Notes: generated by a model not told the origin, from the letters alone. A stretch of DNA of 64,000 bases from Gillisia sp. Hel1_33_143 (GCF_900104765.1 NZ_LT629737.1:2728001-2792000), one strand, 5' to 3'. Counted from the first letter of the stretch, positions 1 to 9,198 are shown. A program made the numbers and translations.

Positions 1-1
1 A

Positions 2-571
2 GGTTTGGATATTGGTGTTGGTGCTAATTGTATCTACCCTATTCTAGGAGCCCAGATCTATAATTGGAAAATGTTTGGGTCTGATATTAATCTTGCATCA
101 GTTGAAGCAGCTAAGGCAAATGTTCGCCTAAATCCTGCGCTTTCCGATAAAATAGAAATTAGACATCAGGGAGACGCCTCAAACATCTTTAAAGATATCA
201 TCAAACCAAATGAGTATTTTGACTTTACAATGTGTAATCCACCTTTTCATGCTTCAAGAGAAGAAGCAGAAAGCAGCAATTTGAAGAAGTTGAAAAATCT
301 GGAATTATCTGAAGATATACGATTGAATTTTGGTGGTAAGTCTAACGAACTTTGGTGTAATGGTGGTGAGGCACTTTTCATTAAAAGAATGATCAAAGAA
401 AGTATCAGTTTTAAAGAACAAGTAGGTTGGTTTACTTGTTTAGTTTCAAAAAAGGAAAATTTGGTGAAACTTAAGAAGCAACTCACTAAGTTAAAAGCAG
501 AATTTAAGGTAATTCCCATGAATCAAGGTCAGAAGAAAAGCCGAATTCTAGCCTGGAAATATTCAAATTAA
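2..571 (+). CDS. rlmF: 23S rRNA (adenine-N6) methyltransferase RlmF, 3' part
   Basis: This is a SAM-dependent methyltransferase of the RlmF family, which N6-methylates A1618 of 23S rRNA. The reading frame is open from the first complete codon of the window, so the N-terminal third lies upstream. The visible part has the SAM-binding motif I segment (DIGVGANCIYP) near its start and the N6-adenine methyltransferase catalytic motif NPPFH at residues 78-82 of the fragment, followed by a C-terminal region typical of the family. It converges on the dehydrogenase gene at 640-1500, with a hairpin between them. The family assignment is strong; only the missing 5' end is uncertain. Confidence 0.9.
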   Translation, partial: GLDIGVGANCIYPILGAQIYNWKMFGSDINLASVEAAKANVRLNPALSDKIEIRHQGDASNIFKDIIKPNEYFDFTMCNPPFHASREEAESSNLKKLKNLELSEDIRLNFGGKSNELWCNGGEALFIKRMIKESISFKEQVGWFTCLVSKKENLVKLKKQLTKLKAEFKVIPMNQGQKKSRILAWKYSN

Positions 572-582
572 TTATACTAAAA

Positions 583-610
583 TAAGGCTTAACTTTATTG
601 CTAAGCCTTA
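583..610. terminator. Bidirectional hairpin between convergent genes
   Basis: A perfect 9-bp inverted repeat (TAAGGCTTA at 583-591, TAAGCCTTA at 602-610) with a 10-nt loop lies between the stops of rlmF and the minus-strand dehydrogenase. The tail is U-rich on the minus strand and weaker on the plus strand. Confidence 0.55.
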
Positions 611-639
611 ATTAGATGTTCCAATTGATTTCTACTCAA

Positions 640-1500
640 TTACTCATTTATAAATTTGAATATTGAAGAAAAATCTAAGTCCCCCTGCCCTTTTTGTTTT
701 GCTTGTGCATAAACTTCTTTTGCTGCATTAGTAAGAGGTACAGCCTGATTTAATTCAAATGCAGTTTCTGTAAAGAGGTGAAGATCTTTTTGAAGATGCT
801 TCAACGGGAAGTTAGGCTCGTAATTCTCTTCATCTAATCTATATCTAAAAACATTTAATATAGGAGCAGTTACGGGAGTATTCAGAAGTACGTCCATTGC
901 CATTTTCTTATCCAGTCCCAAAGCCATACCTAACGAAACACTTTCCGAAAATGCAAGCATACTTTGCCCTAGTAATTGATTTATCATGATCTTCATCGCA
1001 GAACCTTTACCATGATCTCCCATATGAACTGCCTTTTGCCCCATAAGATCAAAAAGGGGGTTAATTTCTTCCATATCTGCAGCCTTCCCTCCCACTAGAA
1101 AGAGTAATTCTCCTTTTTCTGCAGGAACTTTAGAACCGGAAACGGGAGCATCTAAAAATCTAATATTATTTTTAAGAGCTATTCCCGCCATTTTCTTGGT
1201 GAAACTTGGGTTTACGGTACTAGAATCAATCCAGATGCTTCCTACTTTCATTTCATTCACAAACCCATCTGTTCCTATTGCAAGATTTTCAACCGCATTT
1301 GGATCTTCTAGCATTGTAAATAAAACATCAATATCTTTAGCCAATTCTGCCGGAGAATCTTTCCAGATAGCTCCTTTCTCTATTAGTGTATCTGCTTTAT
1401 CTTTAGTACGATTGTAAACATACAATTGATGATCAGACTTTAATAGATTAGACGCCATAGCGCTTCCCATTATTCCTAAACCTATAAACCCTATTTTCAT
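640..1500 (-). CDS. NAD(P)-dependent beta-hydroxyacid dehydrogenase (3-hydroxyisobutyrate dehydrogenase/GLYR family)
   Basis: At 286 residues this is the normal length for the family, which oxidises beta-hydroxyacids or reduces glyoxylate and succinic semialdehyde. The N-terminal Rossmann motif GFIGLGIMGSAMA (residues 4-16) is the 6-phosphogluconate dehydrogenase superfamily signature. The substrate loop DAPVSGSKVPAEKGEL and a conserved Lys in the GKGSAMKIMINQ helix (catalytic Lys) are present. The gene starts 15 bp after the stop of the MFS gene and is probably co-transcribed with it. The exact substrate cannot be read from sequence; GLYR1-type glyoxylate/succinic semialdehyde reductase and 3-hydroxyisobutyrate dehydrogenase are both possible. 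Confidence 0.88.
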   Translation of the reverse strand: MKIGFIGLGIMGSAMASNLLKSDHQLYVYNRTKDKADTLIEKGAIWKDSPAELAKDIDVLFTMLEDPNAVENLAIGTDGFVNEMKVGSIWIDSSTVNPSFTKKMAGIALKNNIRFLDAPVSGSKVPAEKGELLFLVGGKAADMEEINPLFDLMGQKAVHMGDHGKGSAMKIMINQLLGQSMLAFSESVSLGMALGLDKKMAMDVLLNTPVTAPILNVFRYRLDEENYEPNFPLKHLQKDLHLFTETAFELNQAVPLTNAAKEVYAQAKQKGQGDLDFSSIFKFINE

Positions 1501-1515
1501 AGTCTAAATTTTAAA

Positions 1516-2784
1516 TTAATTATTATCCTCGTGTTCTTTTATATCTTTTCTAAGATCTAATTTTCTAAAAGATGGTAATGCTATTCCGGTGGTTACCACT
1601 GTTAATAATGTCATAGTTCCACCAAATACAACAGCAGTAACTGTACCCATCCATTTAGCGGTTAATCCACTTTCAAAAGCGCCAAGTTCATTGGAAGATC
1701 CTACAAACATTGAATTTACAGAGGCTACTCTACCTCTCATGTGATCTGGTGTTTTAAGTTGTAGGATGGTTTGTCTTATGATCATAGAAATACCATCTGT
1801 TACTCCACTTAAGAAAAGTGCTATTACAGACAACCAAAACCAGGTAGATAAACCAAATACTATAATGCAGAGCCCAAATCCAAATATTGCTGCCAGTAAT
1901 TTCATTCCTGCATTTTTATTTAAAGGAAAATAGGCAGATGTAAACATAGTTATTAAGGCTCCTACCGCTGGAGCAGCTCTTAAGATACCAAACCCTTCTG
2001 GTCCAACCTTTAGTATATCCTGCGCATAGATTGGTAATAAAGCAACCGCACCGCCAAACAGAACCGCTATCATATCCAAAGAGATTGCTCCTAAAATGAT
2101 CTTGGTATTAAATACGAACTTTATCCCTTCTTTTAAACTTTGTAACACCGGCTCACCTATTTTAGGATTGAGTATAGGTTTTCTAGGAATTTGAGATAAA
2201 AAGATAAGAGCCATTAAAGAAAAACCAAAGATCAAGCACATAGACCAATGTACTCCCATCCAGTTTATAGTGAATCCGGCTAGTGCAGGTCCTAACACTG
2301 CTCCCATTTGCCAGACAGAACTACTCCATGTTGCAGCATTTGGGTATATCTTTTTTGGAATAATTAGCGAGAATAAAGAAAATATAGTTGGACCAAGGAA
2401 AGCTCTTACAATTCCTCCAAGAAACACTAAAAAATATATACTATATAGAATGACCTTTGTAGAAATATCTTGTACCATTTGGGGCCAAGTAAGCAAAAAT
2501 AAGCCAAAGCTTACCACCGAAAAGCCCAAGATACATTTAACCAATAATCCTTTTTTCTCTTTTTGATCTACTATATGCCCTGCAAAAAGCGCGAGTGAAA
2601 CTGCAGGAATTACCTCCATCAATCCTATAATACCAAGAGATAAAGGGTTTTTGGTAATACTATAAACTTCCCATTCTATAACTACAAATTGCATAGACCA
2701 AGCAAAAACCATAGCGAATCTTACTGCTAAAAATATATTAAACTCCTTATATTTTAATGCAGCATACGGATCATTACTTCTCAT
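1516..2784 (-). CDS. MFS transporter (EntS/MFS_3-like exporter)
   Basis: A 422-residue polytopic membrane protein with about 12 hydrophobic segments and the architecture of the MFS_3/EntS-type efflux family. The stretch ending in TPDHMRGRVASVNSMF, about 85 residues before the C-terminus, resembles the second-half MFS loop signature of these exporters (RGRV followed by a small-residue helix). The start is the ATG at 2784, 20 residues before the first membrane helix. It is the first gene of a two-gene unit with the downstream dehydrogenase. The substrate is unknown; relatives export siderophores or drugs, and no siderophore genes are visible nearby. Confidence 0.85.
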   Translation of the reverse strand: MRSNDPYAALKYKEFNIFLAVRFAMVFAWSMQFVVIEWEVYSITKNPLSLGIIGLMEVIPAVSLALFAGHIVDQKEKKGLLVKCILGFSVVSFGLFLLTWPQMVQDISTKVILYSIYFLVFLGGIVRAFLGPTIFSLFSLIIPKKIYPNAATWSSSVWQMGAVLGPALAGFTINWMGVHWSMCLIFGFSLMALIFLSQIPRKPILNPKIGEPVLQSLKEGIKFVFNTKIILGAISLDMIAVLFGGAVALLPIYAQDILKVGPEGFGILRAAPAVGALITMFTSAYFPLNKNAGMKLLAAIFGFGLCIIVFGLSTWFWLSVIALFLSGVTDGISMIIRQTILQLKTPDHMRGRVASVNSMFVGSSNELGAFESGLTAKWMGTVTAVVFGGTMTLLTVVTTGIALPSFRKLDLRKDIKEHEDNN

Positions 2785-3200
2785 TTTTTAACTTCAATCT
2801 TTAAATTGTAACAACCAACCTATAATTTCAACATAGATTAGCTGTTCATTATTCTATTTTTACTAGCATTTAAATCAACGGTAAAACCATCATTTAAAAT
2901 AATCTCCCCGAAATCCTGCTATTTCTACAGGTCTAACATTTTAGAGGAGTTTGCGTAAAAGTAATTATCTAAATCAAAATTAATATATATAAGTTCAAAG
3001 TTGTTGATTAAGTCTTATAATTTATATAACTTATTGAATCACATTACAGGTGTATATTGGAAGAAGCCTTTAAATTATTTACATTAATTAACAAAAAGTA
3101 TTAAAAGCTTCTCAATTTGGATACAATTATGAACCAATCTTCCATCCATAGACTATCTTTAACTTATCAATTAAAAAATATATAACCACAAAATTATTTT
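2785..3200. other. Divergent intergenic region, 416 bp
   Basis: This AT-rich gap separates the divergent MFS and DUF2383 genes and must hold both promoters. I found no clean TTTG-N20-TAnnTTTG pair and no convincing hairpin. The one micro-ORF (ATG at 3130, 18 codons) has no supporting features. Confidence 0.4.
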
Positions 3201-3686
3201 ATGGAAACTACAAGAGAAAAATCGAGAGAAGAAAGTCACAAAAATTTAGTGAACAACCTTCAAGAATTATTAGAGAAGAATTATGATGCAGAAAGAGGAT
3301 TTAAGAAAGCCCTAGAGGATGCGGATAGCCATGGATTAAAAGAATTCTTAAAGATGCAAGCGGTTCAAAGAAATAGATTTGCTACAGAATTAGATAAACA
3401 AATTCGTGATCTTAATGAAGAACCTAAAGAAAATGGAAGTGCAACTGGAAGTTTACACCGTGCATGGATAGATATTAAAACTGCTTTTACAGGACAAGAT
3501 GATGAAGCTGTTTTGGAAGAGTGTATTAGAGGTGAAAAAGCAAGTGTTGAAGAATACGAAGACAAATTAAAAAATAACAATTTTCCTGTACAAACTACAG
3601 AATTATTAGATAGACACTTGGTTGAAATTAGATCTACGCTATCTGAAGTTAGATCTTTAGAAGATCTTGCAGATCGTTTTAACTAA
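3201..3686 (+). CDS. DUF2383 (PA2169-type) ferritin-like four-helix protein
   Basis: A 161-residue, highly charged, all-helical protein with no signal peptide. It matches the PA2169/DUF2383 family, small four-helix bundles of the ferritin-like superfamily often linked to stress conditions. Two paired helical segments are visible: residues about 12-75 (NLQELLEKNYDAERGFKKAL, then the RNRFATEL helix) and about 95-160. The biochemical role is not established. A decayed second copy lies at 4392-4870, and a universal stress protein lies between, so this is a small stress-type neighbourhood. A strong terminator follows. Confidence 0.85.
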   Translation: METTREKSREESHKNLVNNLQELLEKNYDAERGFKKALEDADSHGLKEFLKMQAVQRNRFATELDKQIRDLNEEPKENGSATGSLHRAWIDIKTAFTGQDDEAVLEECIRGEKASVEEYEDKLKNNNFPVQTTELLDRHLVEIRSTLSEVRSLEDLADRFN

Positions 3687-3709
3687 GAGATTAATTGTTA
3701 GTTAGTTTG

Positions 3710-3748
3710 AAATCCTGTAGTTCCCTCGGACTGCAGGATTTCTTTATT
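3710..3748 (+). terminator. Rho-independent terminator of the DUF2383 gene
   Basis: An 11-bp stem (AAATCCTGTAG at 3710-3720 with CTGCAGGATTT at 3731-3741, one G-U pair) and a 10-nt loop are followed by a U-rich tail. It sits 23 bp after the stop codon. Confidence 0.8.
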
Positions 3749-3777
3749 ATAGACGTAACTATTAAAATTATCAATGC

Positions 3778-4239
3778 TTAATCTTTTATTATAGGTATCA
3801 TAAGAACTGGTATTACTGTTCTTTCCAAAACCTTTGATGCCACTGTGCCCATTAGCAATTTTTCTAAAACAGAATGACTATGAGTACCCATTACAATTAG
3901 ATCTGCTTCCCATTCTTCGGCATAATTTAAGATTCCACTAGAAGTTTCACCTTCCGCCAAATGAGTGGTGATAGTTGAGTCATTTAAATGTTCTGCAGCT
4001 TTCTGTAGAAAATCTTCTGCAATTTTCTTTAGGTCTGAGATCAAATTTAGATCTGCATTCATCGAATTATATCCTTCATAACCCAAGAAACTTGGATATT
4101 GAATTCCATAATAACTTATTTCTGCAAGTGTGTGAAGCAAACAAACTTCTGCATTCATAGTCTTTGCTAATTTATAACCTGCCTTTGCTACTTGTTCTGC
4201 AACAGGATTATAATCTAAGGCAATCAAGATCTTTTTCAT
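3778..4239 (-). CDS. Universal stress protein UspA family
   Basis: A 153-residue single-domain Usp protein of the usual length. The N-terminus (ILIALDYNPVAEQVAKAGYKLA) matches the first strand and helix of the family. The C-terminal region MGTHSHSVLEKLLMGTVASK fits the ATP-binding G2xG9xG(S/T) signature, so this is probably a nucleotide-binding Usp. Cytoplasmic. It is transcribed alone, with the DUF2383 gene convergent on one side and the DUF2383 remnant behind it. Targets of Usp proteins are generally unknown. Confidence 0.9.
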   Translation of the reverse strand: MKKILIALDYNPVAEQVAKAGYKLAKTMNAEVCLLHTLAEISYYGIQYPSFLGYEGYNSMNADLNLISDLKKIAEDFLQKAAEHLNDSTITTHLAEGETSSGILNYAEEWEADLIVMGTHSHSVLEKLLMGTVASKVLERTVIPVLMIPIIKD

Positions 4240-4391
4240 TTCTATTTATTTATAACTTAAAACTACAAAAAGTAATTATTCGAAAGGTGGAGAATCAAGG
4301 AAAAACTATAAATAACATAAAGCTTCATATTTATCAGTAATTGATAATTCTTGTAGCAATACTTTTATTGGAATGATTAAAAGGTGCTGTT

Positions 4392-4870
4392 ATGAAAACT
4401 ACTATGGAAGACGCTAAAGTGAAGATTCACATTAAACTTATAAGTAACTTTCAAGAATTTTTAGCTAAACAATATTCCATTGAAAAAATAATAAAGAGAC
4501 AATTTCAGATAGTAAGAATGAAAAATTAAAAAGTTTATTTAAAAATCTCGCTATATGACATAATCACTTTGCTACAGAATTAGTTAAAGAGATAAGATTA
4601 CTAAAAGAACATTCAGTTGAAAGAGATACTTTACCAAAAACATTTCAACAAATTTGGAAAGATCTTTTTTCTAATTTTCGTGATCGAAATGACAAATCTA
4701 TTTTAAAAGACAGCTTATCAGCAATAAAACGAATGGCAAAAACCTATGAATTAAGTTTGGCAAATGATATATTCCTAGCGACTATAGAAGATGTTCTTAG
4801 AGCTCAATTAAATGAAGTTAAAATCAATATTTCTAGAGAAGATTCCTTTGTTAATCTAAATAGTCGTTAA
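4392..4870 (+). pseudogene. Decayed DUF2383 paralogue (frameshift plus internal stop)
   Basis: Translation from the ATG at 4392 gives residues similar to the N-terminal helix of the intact DUF2383 protein (NFQEFLAKQYSIEK against NLQELLEKNYDAER), then stops at 4527-4529. Shifting frame near 4500 restores similarity (SDSKNEKLKSLFKNLA, a TGA at 4556-4558, then HNHFATELVKEIRLLKEH). HNHFATEL matches RNRFATEL in the intact gene, and the second half (QIWKDLFSNFRDRNDKSILK) follows the intact IDIKTAFTGQDDEAVLEE. The frame then stays open to the stop at 4868-4870. This is a full-length copy broken by one frameshift and one nonsense codon. It is diverged in sequence, so the duplication is old. Confidence 0.8.
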
Positions 4871-4915
4871 GAGGTATTTTTATGCCAATGATATTAGAAT
4901 CTACGTTTTCCTTAT

Positions 4916-6448
4916 TTATCTCTCCGCCAAAGCTAAATTATTTATAAATGAACCTATTTCTACACTTGGGTGAATACTTTTATAAGATTTATTTTCATGA
5001 TTTATATTCTTAAAGATAAGCGCTCTATTTAATTTTTCTAAAGTATCACAACCTGCACCTGCAAGGAGATCTCTAAAATCTTCTAATGTCTGCTCATGGT
5101 AATTTTTAACTCTTTTCCATTTATCCTCAACCACTAAACCGCGCATTAAAGTTGGATCATTCGTAGCTACGCCGGTCGGACACTTATTACTATCACATCT
5201 AAGTGCTTGTATACAACCTAGCGCCAACATCATTCCTCGTGCAGAATTACATATATCTGCACCTAAACTTAGCGCCTTAAAAATATCGAAAGCTGTAAAG
5301 ATCTTTGTTGCGGTAATAACTTTAATATCTTTTTTCAAATTAAACCCTCTCAGCGTATCCACTGTAAAAATTAAGCCTTTTTCCCACGGCATACCTACAT
5401 AATTCGAGAAATCTATAGGAGCTGCTCCTGTACCTCCTTCTGCTCCATCTACCGTTATAAAATCTGGTTTGATACCGGTTTCCACCATTTTCTCACAGAT
5501 CTTAGTAAATTCTGATTTACTTCCAATACAAAGTTTAAATCCTATTGGCTTACCATTAGATAATTCACGCATTTGCTGAACAAATCTTAAAAGGCCTTCA
5601 GCATCATTAAATGCACTGTGCCCCGGAGGAGATAGCACTGCAGTATGGGGCTTTACACCTCTTATTTGTGCAATTTCCTCATTATTTTTGGAAGCAGGCA
5701 GAACCCCTCCATGTCCCGGCTTAGCTCCCTGAGATATTTTAATCTCAATCATTTTCACCTCCTTTGTTGCAGCTATCTTTTCAAATTTTTCTGGAGAAAA
5801 ACTACCGTCATCTGCTCTACATCCAAAATATCCAGTACCTACTTCATATACCAGATCTCCCCCATTTAAATGATATGGAGAAATACCACCTTCTCCTGTA
5901 TTATGAGAAAAGTTTCCCTCTTTTGCACCCAAATTAAGGGCCTTAATTGCGTTTTTACTAAGTGCGCCATAACTCATGGCGGAGATATTAAATATACTTG
6001 AAGAATATTTTTGTTTACAATCTGGCCCACCAACTTCTACTCTTGGAGTTTCATTTAAAATTGAAGACGGATAAATGCTATGTTGCATCCATTTGTAATT
6101 TTCTTCTTCTACATTTAATTGAGTCCCAAAAGGATGAGTTTCTCGCTGTAATTTAGCTCTTTGGTAAATGTATGTTCTATGATTTCTATCTATAGGTTTA
6201 CCATCTGTATTAGACTCTATAAAATACTGATGAATCTCCGGACTTATCATTTCTAAGAAATATCTCATATGCCCAATAACCGGGAAATTTCTTAAGATAG
6301 TATGCTTTTTTTGAACAATATCGTATATACCAACCGAGAATATAATGATGCCAAAACACACAAAACCGTACACTGGCCAAAGGATAGTTCCTACAATTAA
6401 TAAGACAATAAGTAAACAGATAAAGGTAAAGCGGATAGCTTCTCTCAT
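4916..6448 (-). CDS. FMN-binding glutamate synthase-family protein
   Basis: A 510-residue protein with a hydrophobic N-terminus (two short membrane segments within about the first 45 residues) and a C-terminal glutamate synthase (GltB central, FMN/Fe-S) domain. Supporting motifs include SAMSYGALSKNAIKALNLGA, EGGISPYH, ISQGAKPGHGG, DGAEGGTGAAP and CNSARGMMLALGCIQALRCDSNKCPTG split over two blocks; the last holds the cysteines expected for a 3Fe-4S cluster. No glutaminase domain is present, so it is not a complete GOGAT. Relatives are annotated as glutamate synthase-like or FMN-binding membrane proteins of unknown reaction. The gene stands alone. Confidence 0.88.
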   Translation of the reverse strand: MREAIRFTFICLLIVLLIVGTILWPVYGFVCFGIIIFSVGIYDIVQKKHTILRNFPVIGHMRYFLEMISPEIHQYFIESNTDGKPIDRNHRTYIYQRAKLQRETHPFGTQLNVEEENYKWMQHSIYPSSILNETPRVEVGGPDCKQKYSSSIFNISAMSYGALSKNAIKALNLGAKEGNFSHNTGEGGISPYHLNGGDLVYEVGTGYFGCRADDGSFSPEKFEKIAATKEVKMIEIKISQGAKPGHGGVLPASKNNEEIAQIRGVKPHTAVLSPPGHSAFNDAEGLLRFVQQMRELSNGKPIGFKLCIGSKSEFTKICEKMVETGIKPDFITVDGAEGGTGAAPIDFSNYVGMPWEKGLIFTVDTLRGFNLKKDIKVITATKIFTAFDIFKALSLGADICNSARGMMLALGCIQALRCDSNKCPTGVATNDPTLMRGLVVEDKWKRVKNYHEQTLEDFRDLLAGAGCDTLEKLNRALIFKNINHENKSYKSIHPSVEIGSFINNLALAER

Positions 6449-6703
6449 GAGGAAAATTTTAGATACTATTAAAGCGAAAGAATTGCTTTTGTATTTATTA
6501 GCGTCTAAAGTTACAAAAAAGTATAGCTTGGATGCTGTTAAGAATATCTCAATAGATTTGAAATACCGTGAGAATTAAAAGATTAGTAGTAGAATAAAAA
6601 AGAATTTAAAAAGTTATAATCTTAATAATTAGACGGTAAGACTTTAATAAAAAGCGTTAAAACAGATATGTTGAGCTAAATAAGTATTCTTAATAACTAG
6701 TAA

Positions 6704-7339
6704 TTATTGCTTTACTATAATCATACTAGCTTTAGCTCCGGTTAATAAATTCCATTCACTTGTTGAGATAAGTTCTCCTAATTCACCTAGAACTTTTAAT
6801 GCAGCAGTATTAGGCCCAGATGCACCTTGATTTAGAGCTTCGAATTCTATGGTATTGAATCCCGGTTCTAATGTTACAAGCACTGGAGTAAAATTACTCC
6901 CTAATTCGAGGTTGTTCATTATCAATTTCCCATTAACTGTAATTCTAACTCTATCTCCATCAACATATTGATAATCTCTGCAATAAACTTCTACAAACTT
7001 GCCTGAAGTTATATGATCCCCTAAATATTGATTTTCCCTATGACCTTCTTTTGCAGCTGCATCTTCCGTCCATTTTTTTTCTACAAAATCTCCCGCCGTC
7101 ATTAAGCCATTATCTGTTCTCATACTGAATTCTTCTTTCTTGGGAGTAGGATAATTTTCAGCTTTCTGTGTTCTGCTAATGAATGGATTTTTAGAAGTAG
7201 CATTTGGAATATTATTAGATGTAGGGATAGAAGAGCCACTACTACGCTGAATTGGAAGACTTTTAGTAGAACTTTCTACCTGAGCATTAATTGAGCTTGT
7301 AATAAATGTTATTAATAGTATAGAGAATAAATATTTCAT
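6704..7339 (-). CDS. Conserved Flavobacteriaceae secreted protein, unknown function
   Basis: A 211-residue protein with a clear Sec signal peptide (MKYLFSILLITFITSSINAQ). The N-terminal half of the mature protein is Ser/Thr/Pro-rich and likely disordered. The C-terminal half, from about residue 80, is beta-rich with YQYVDGDRVRITVNGKLI and FNTIEFEALNQGASGPNTA, a pattern I associate with a conserved family of secreted Flavobacteriaceae proteins without assigned function. It has no T9SS sorting domain and no lipobox, so it is probably periplasmic. It is divergent from upp. Confidence 0.75.
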   Translation of the reverse strand: MKYLFSILLITFITSSINAQVESSTKSLPIQRSSGSSIPTSNNIPNATSKNPFISRTQKAENYPTPKKEEFSMRTDNGLMTAGDFVEKKWTEDAAAKEGHRENQYLGDHITSGKFVEVYCRDYQYVDGDRVRITVNGKLIMNNLELGSNFTPVLVTLEPGFNTIEFEALNQGASGPNTAALKVLGELGELISTSEWNLLTGAKASMIIVKQ

Positions 7340-7379
7340 CGAATTAAAAATAAGGAACGCTGATTTATTTTATAAGTAT

Positions 7380-7387
7380 CAAATATA
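7380..7387 (-). promoter_or_regulatory. Candidate -7 element for the secreted-protein gene
   Basis: On the minus strand this reads TATATTTG, a perfect TAnnTTTG, 41 bp upstream of the start at 7339. No good -33 element is visible at the usual distance. Confidence 0.4.
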
Positions 7388-7428
7388 AAACCAATTTTCT
7401 CCATTCTTGTAGGAATTATAAATATGAC

Positions 7429-7460
7429 TTGGAGAGAACTAAGAATTCTACTTAACTTTA
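7429..7460 (+). promoter_or_regulatory. Candidate upp promoter
   Basis: TTG at 7429-7431, a 21-bp spacer and TAACTTTA at 7453-7460 (7 of 8 to TAnnTTTG) precede upp. The predicted transcript would have a very short leader before the ATG at 7476. Confidence 0.45.
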
Positions 7461-7475
7461 TCAAAAAACAAAGCA

Positions 7476-8132
7476 ATGCAGATCATCAATCTTCAAGATA
7501 ACAACTCTATATTAAATAAATTCATTTCACAGTTACGCGATGTATCACAACAAAACGATAGAATGCGCTTTAGAAGGAATATAGAACGTATTGGAGAAAT
7601 TATTGCTTATGAAATAAGTAAAGATTTACAATATGAAATGAAAGCAGTTGAAACCCCATTGGGAACTTCACATATTAACTGCCCAAAAGAAGATATTGTT
7701 ATTTGTTCTATACTTCGTGCCGGATTACCATTACATACTGGAATTTTAAATTATTTTGATTCTGCAGAGAATACTTTTATCTCAGCCTATCGTCATCATA
7801 TTAATGAAAAGGATTTTGAAATTAAAGTGGAATATCTAGCTTCTCCATCTTTAGAAGGGAAAACTTTGATCTTAGCAGATCCTATGCTTGCAACTGGAAG
7901 TTCTTTTATCAACGTTTTTAATGCCTTAAAAACAATGGGAACTCCAAAGAATATTTATTTAGCCTCAGTAATTGGGGCACAGCCGGGAGTGGATAACCTA
8001 CAAAATGAACTTCCACAAGATGTTAAATTATTCATAGCTACCGTAGATAGAGAATTAAATGATCATGGGTACATTGTACCAGGATTGGGTGATGCCGGGG
8101 ATCTTTGTTATGGTTCTAAGTTACAGCATTAG
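7476..8132 (+). CDS. upp: Uracil phosphoribosyltransferase
   Basis: Converts uracil and PRPP to UMP in pyrimidine salvage; cytoplasmic. The protein has 218 residues, close to the family's usual 208-215. The PRPP loop is LILADPMLATGSSFINV (about residues 130-146), and the C-terminal uracil-binding segment ends in GYIVPGLGDAGDLCYG, both diagnostic for Upp. ILRAGLPLHTGI matches the conserved ILRAG region. It is monocistronic by spacing. Identity is essentially certain. Confidence 0.96.
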   Translation: MQIINLQDNNSILNKFISQLRDVSQQNDRMRFRRNIERIGEIIAYEISKDLQYEMKAVETPLGTSHINCPKEDIVICSILRAGLPLHTGILNYFDSAENTFISAYRHHINEKDFEIKVEYLASPSLEGKTLILADPMLATGSSFINVFNALKTMGTPKNIYLASVIGAQPGVDNLQNELPQDVKLFIATVDRELNDHGYIVPGLGDAGDLCYGSKLQH

Positions 8133-8316
8133 AAGTAAGTATAAATTTATCTCCTTCTTTAGATTCAACCTTTTATTGAACAGTGTTATTGTATTGACAT
8201 TATATTAAAAAATTGTTAAACAGCATTTTGTTATACTATATAGAAAATCAGGTCGTTTTCTGTGAAAGACTCTTCAACCCAAATTAAATAGGAGTCATAA
8301 CTAAAATAACCTAGAA

Positions 8317-9147
8317 ATGAAAAAAACCTTATTAGTAACAGTTTTATCGGTAGCAATGTTTACCTCTTGTGTCTCGAAGAAAAAATATGTAGCCTTAGAA
8401 GGTCAATTATCAGACACGCAAAGTAATCTACAGCGTACCACCGTAGAAAAAGAAGAAGCTCAAAGAAAATTAGACGCTATTGAAGCGAGAGTTTCAGATT
8501 ACAATGCAAAGATCAATTCTTTAAAAGAATCTAATGACGCTAAGATGGAAATGAACGATCTTACCGTGATGTCTAATAACACGAAAGAGAAGATGCGAGC
8601 TACCATTGCAAAAATGGATTCCTCAGAATTAGAAGGAGCAACTACTTTAGAAGATTCCATTAATTTGGCAGTTTCTTATAATCTTAAGCAATCTATTTCA
8701 TCAGAAGGAGAAAGTGATGATGTTAATATTACTGTAGATAAGACGGTGGTAATGATCAACGTTTCAGACAAACTTTTATTTAATAGTGGAAGCTATAGAG
8801 TAAATAGTAAGGCGAATGGCTTATTAAAGAAATTGGCAGAAGTTATAAATTCTGAGCCTAGTATGGAAGTGATGGTGGAAGGTCATACAGATGATAGAAA
8901 GATGGTAAAAGAATCTTACCTTCAAGACAACTGGGATCTAAGCGTAAGACGTGCAACTTCAATTGTAAGATTATTACAAGATAAGTATAATGTAGACCCG
9001 TCAAAATTAATTGCTGCAGGTAGAAGTAGTTATTCTCCTTTAGTTGAGAACACTTCAAAAGATAATATGGCTAAAAACAGAAGAACAAGAATTGTGATCA
9101 TTCCAAATCTTGATAAATTCTTTGCTATGTTAGATTCTGAAAAGTAA
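8317..9147 (+). CDS. OmpA-family outer-membrane lipoprotein
   Basis: A 276-residue protein with a lipoprotein signal ending in the lipobox FTSC (Cys about residue 18). A coiled-coil stretch follows (about residues 25-75, rich in Glu, Lys, Gln), then a C-terminal OmpA/MotB peptidoglycan-binding domain (about residues 150-265). Key motifs are LLFNSGSYRVNSKANGLL, VEGHTDDRK, NWDLSVRRATSIVRLL and KNRRTRIVI, which fit peptidoglycan (diaminopimelate) binding. It probably tethers the outer membrane to the cell wall. There is no transmembrane barrel. The gene stands alone and is followed by a strong terminator. Confidence 0.9.
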   Translation: MKKTLLVTVLSVAMFTSCVSKKKYVALEGQLSDTQSNLQRTTVEKEEAQRKLDAIEARVSDYNAKINSLKESNDAKMEMNDLTVMSNNTKEKMRATIAKMDSSELEGATTLEDSINLAVSYNLKQSISSEGESDDVNITVDKTVVMINVSDKLLFNSGSYRVNSKANGLLKKLAEVINSEPSMEVMVEGHTDDRKMVKESYLQDNWDLSVRRATSIVRLLQDKYNVDPSKLIAAGRSSYSPLVENTSKDNMAKNRRTRIVIIPNLDKFFAMLDSEK

Positions 9148-9170
9148 TACATGTAAATAAAATGAAAAAA

Positions 9171-9198
9171 GGCCCTAATTAGATTAGGGCCTTTTTTT
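9171..9198. terminator. Bidirectional Rho-independent terminator
   Basis: A 9-bp GC-rich stem (GGCCCTAAT at 9171-9179, ATTAGGGCC at 9183-9191) with a 3-nt loop is flanked by six A's on the left and a T tract on the right, so it can end both the OmpA-like gene and the convergent ABM gene. Confidence 0.9.

Noticed and set aside
3130-3186. 18-codon ORF before the DUF2383 gene
   Set aside because: No conserved pattern, no membrane or secretion features; consistent with random sequence.
6345-6578. 77-codon plus-strand ORF over the start of the glutamate-synthase-like gene
   Set aside because: Lies mostly antisense to the real N-terminus, has no domain or signal features, and its composition is that of a shadow frame.
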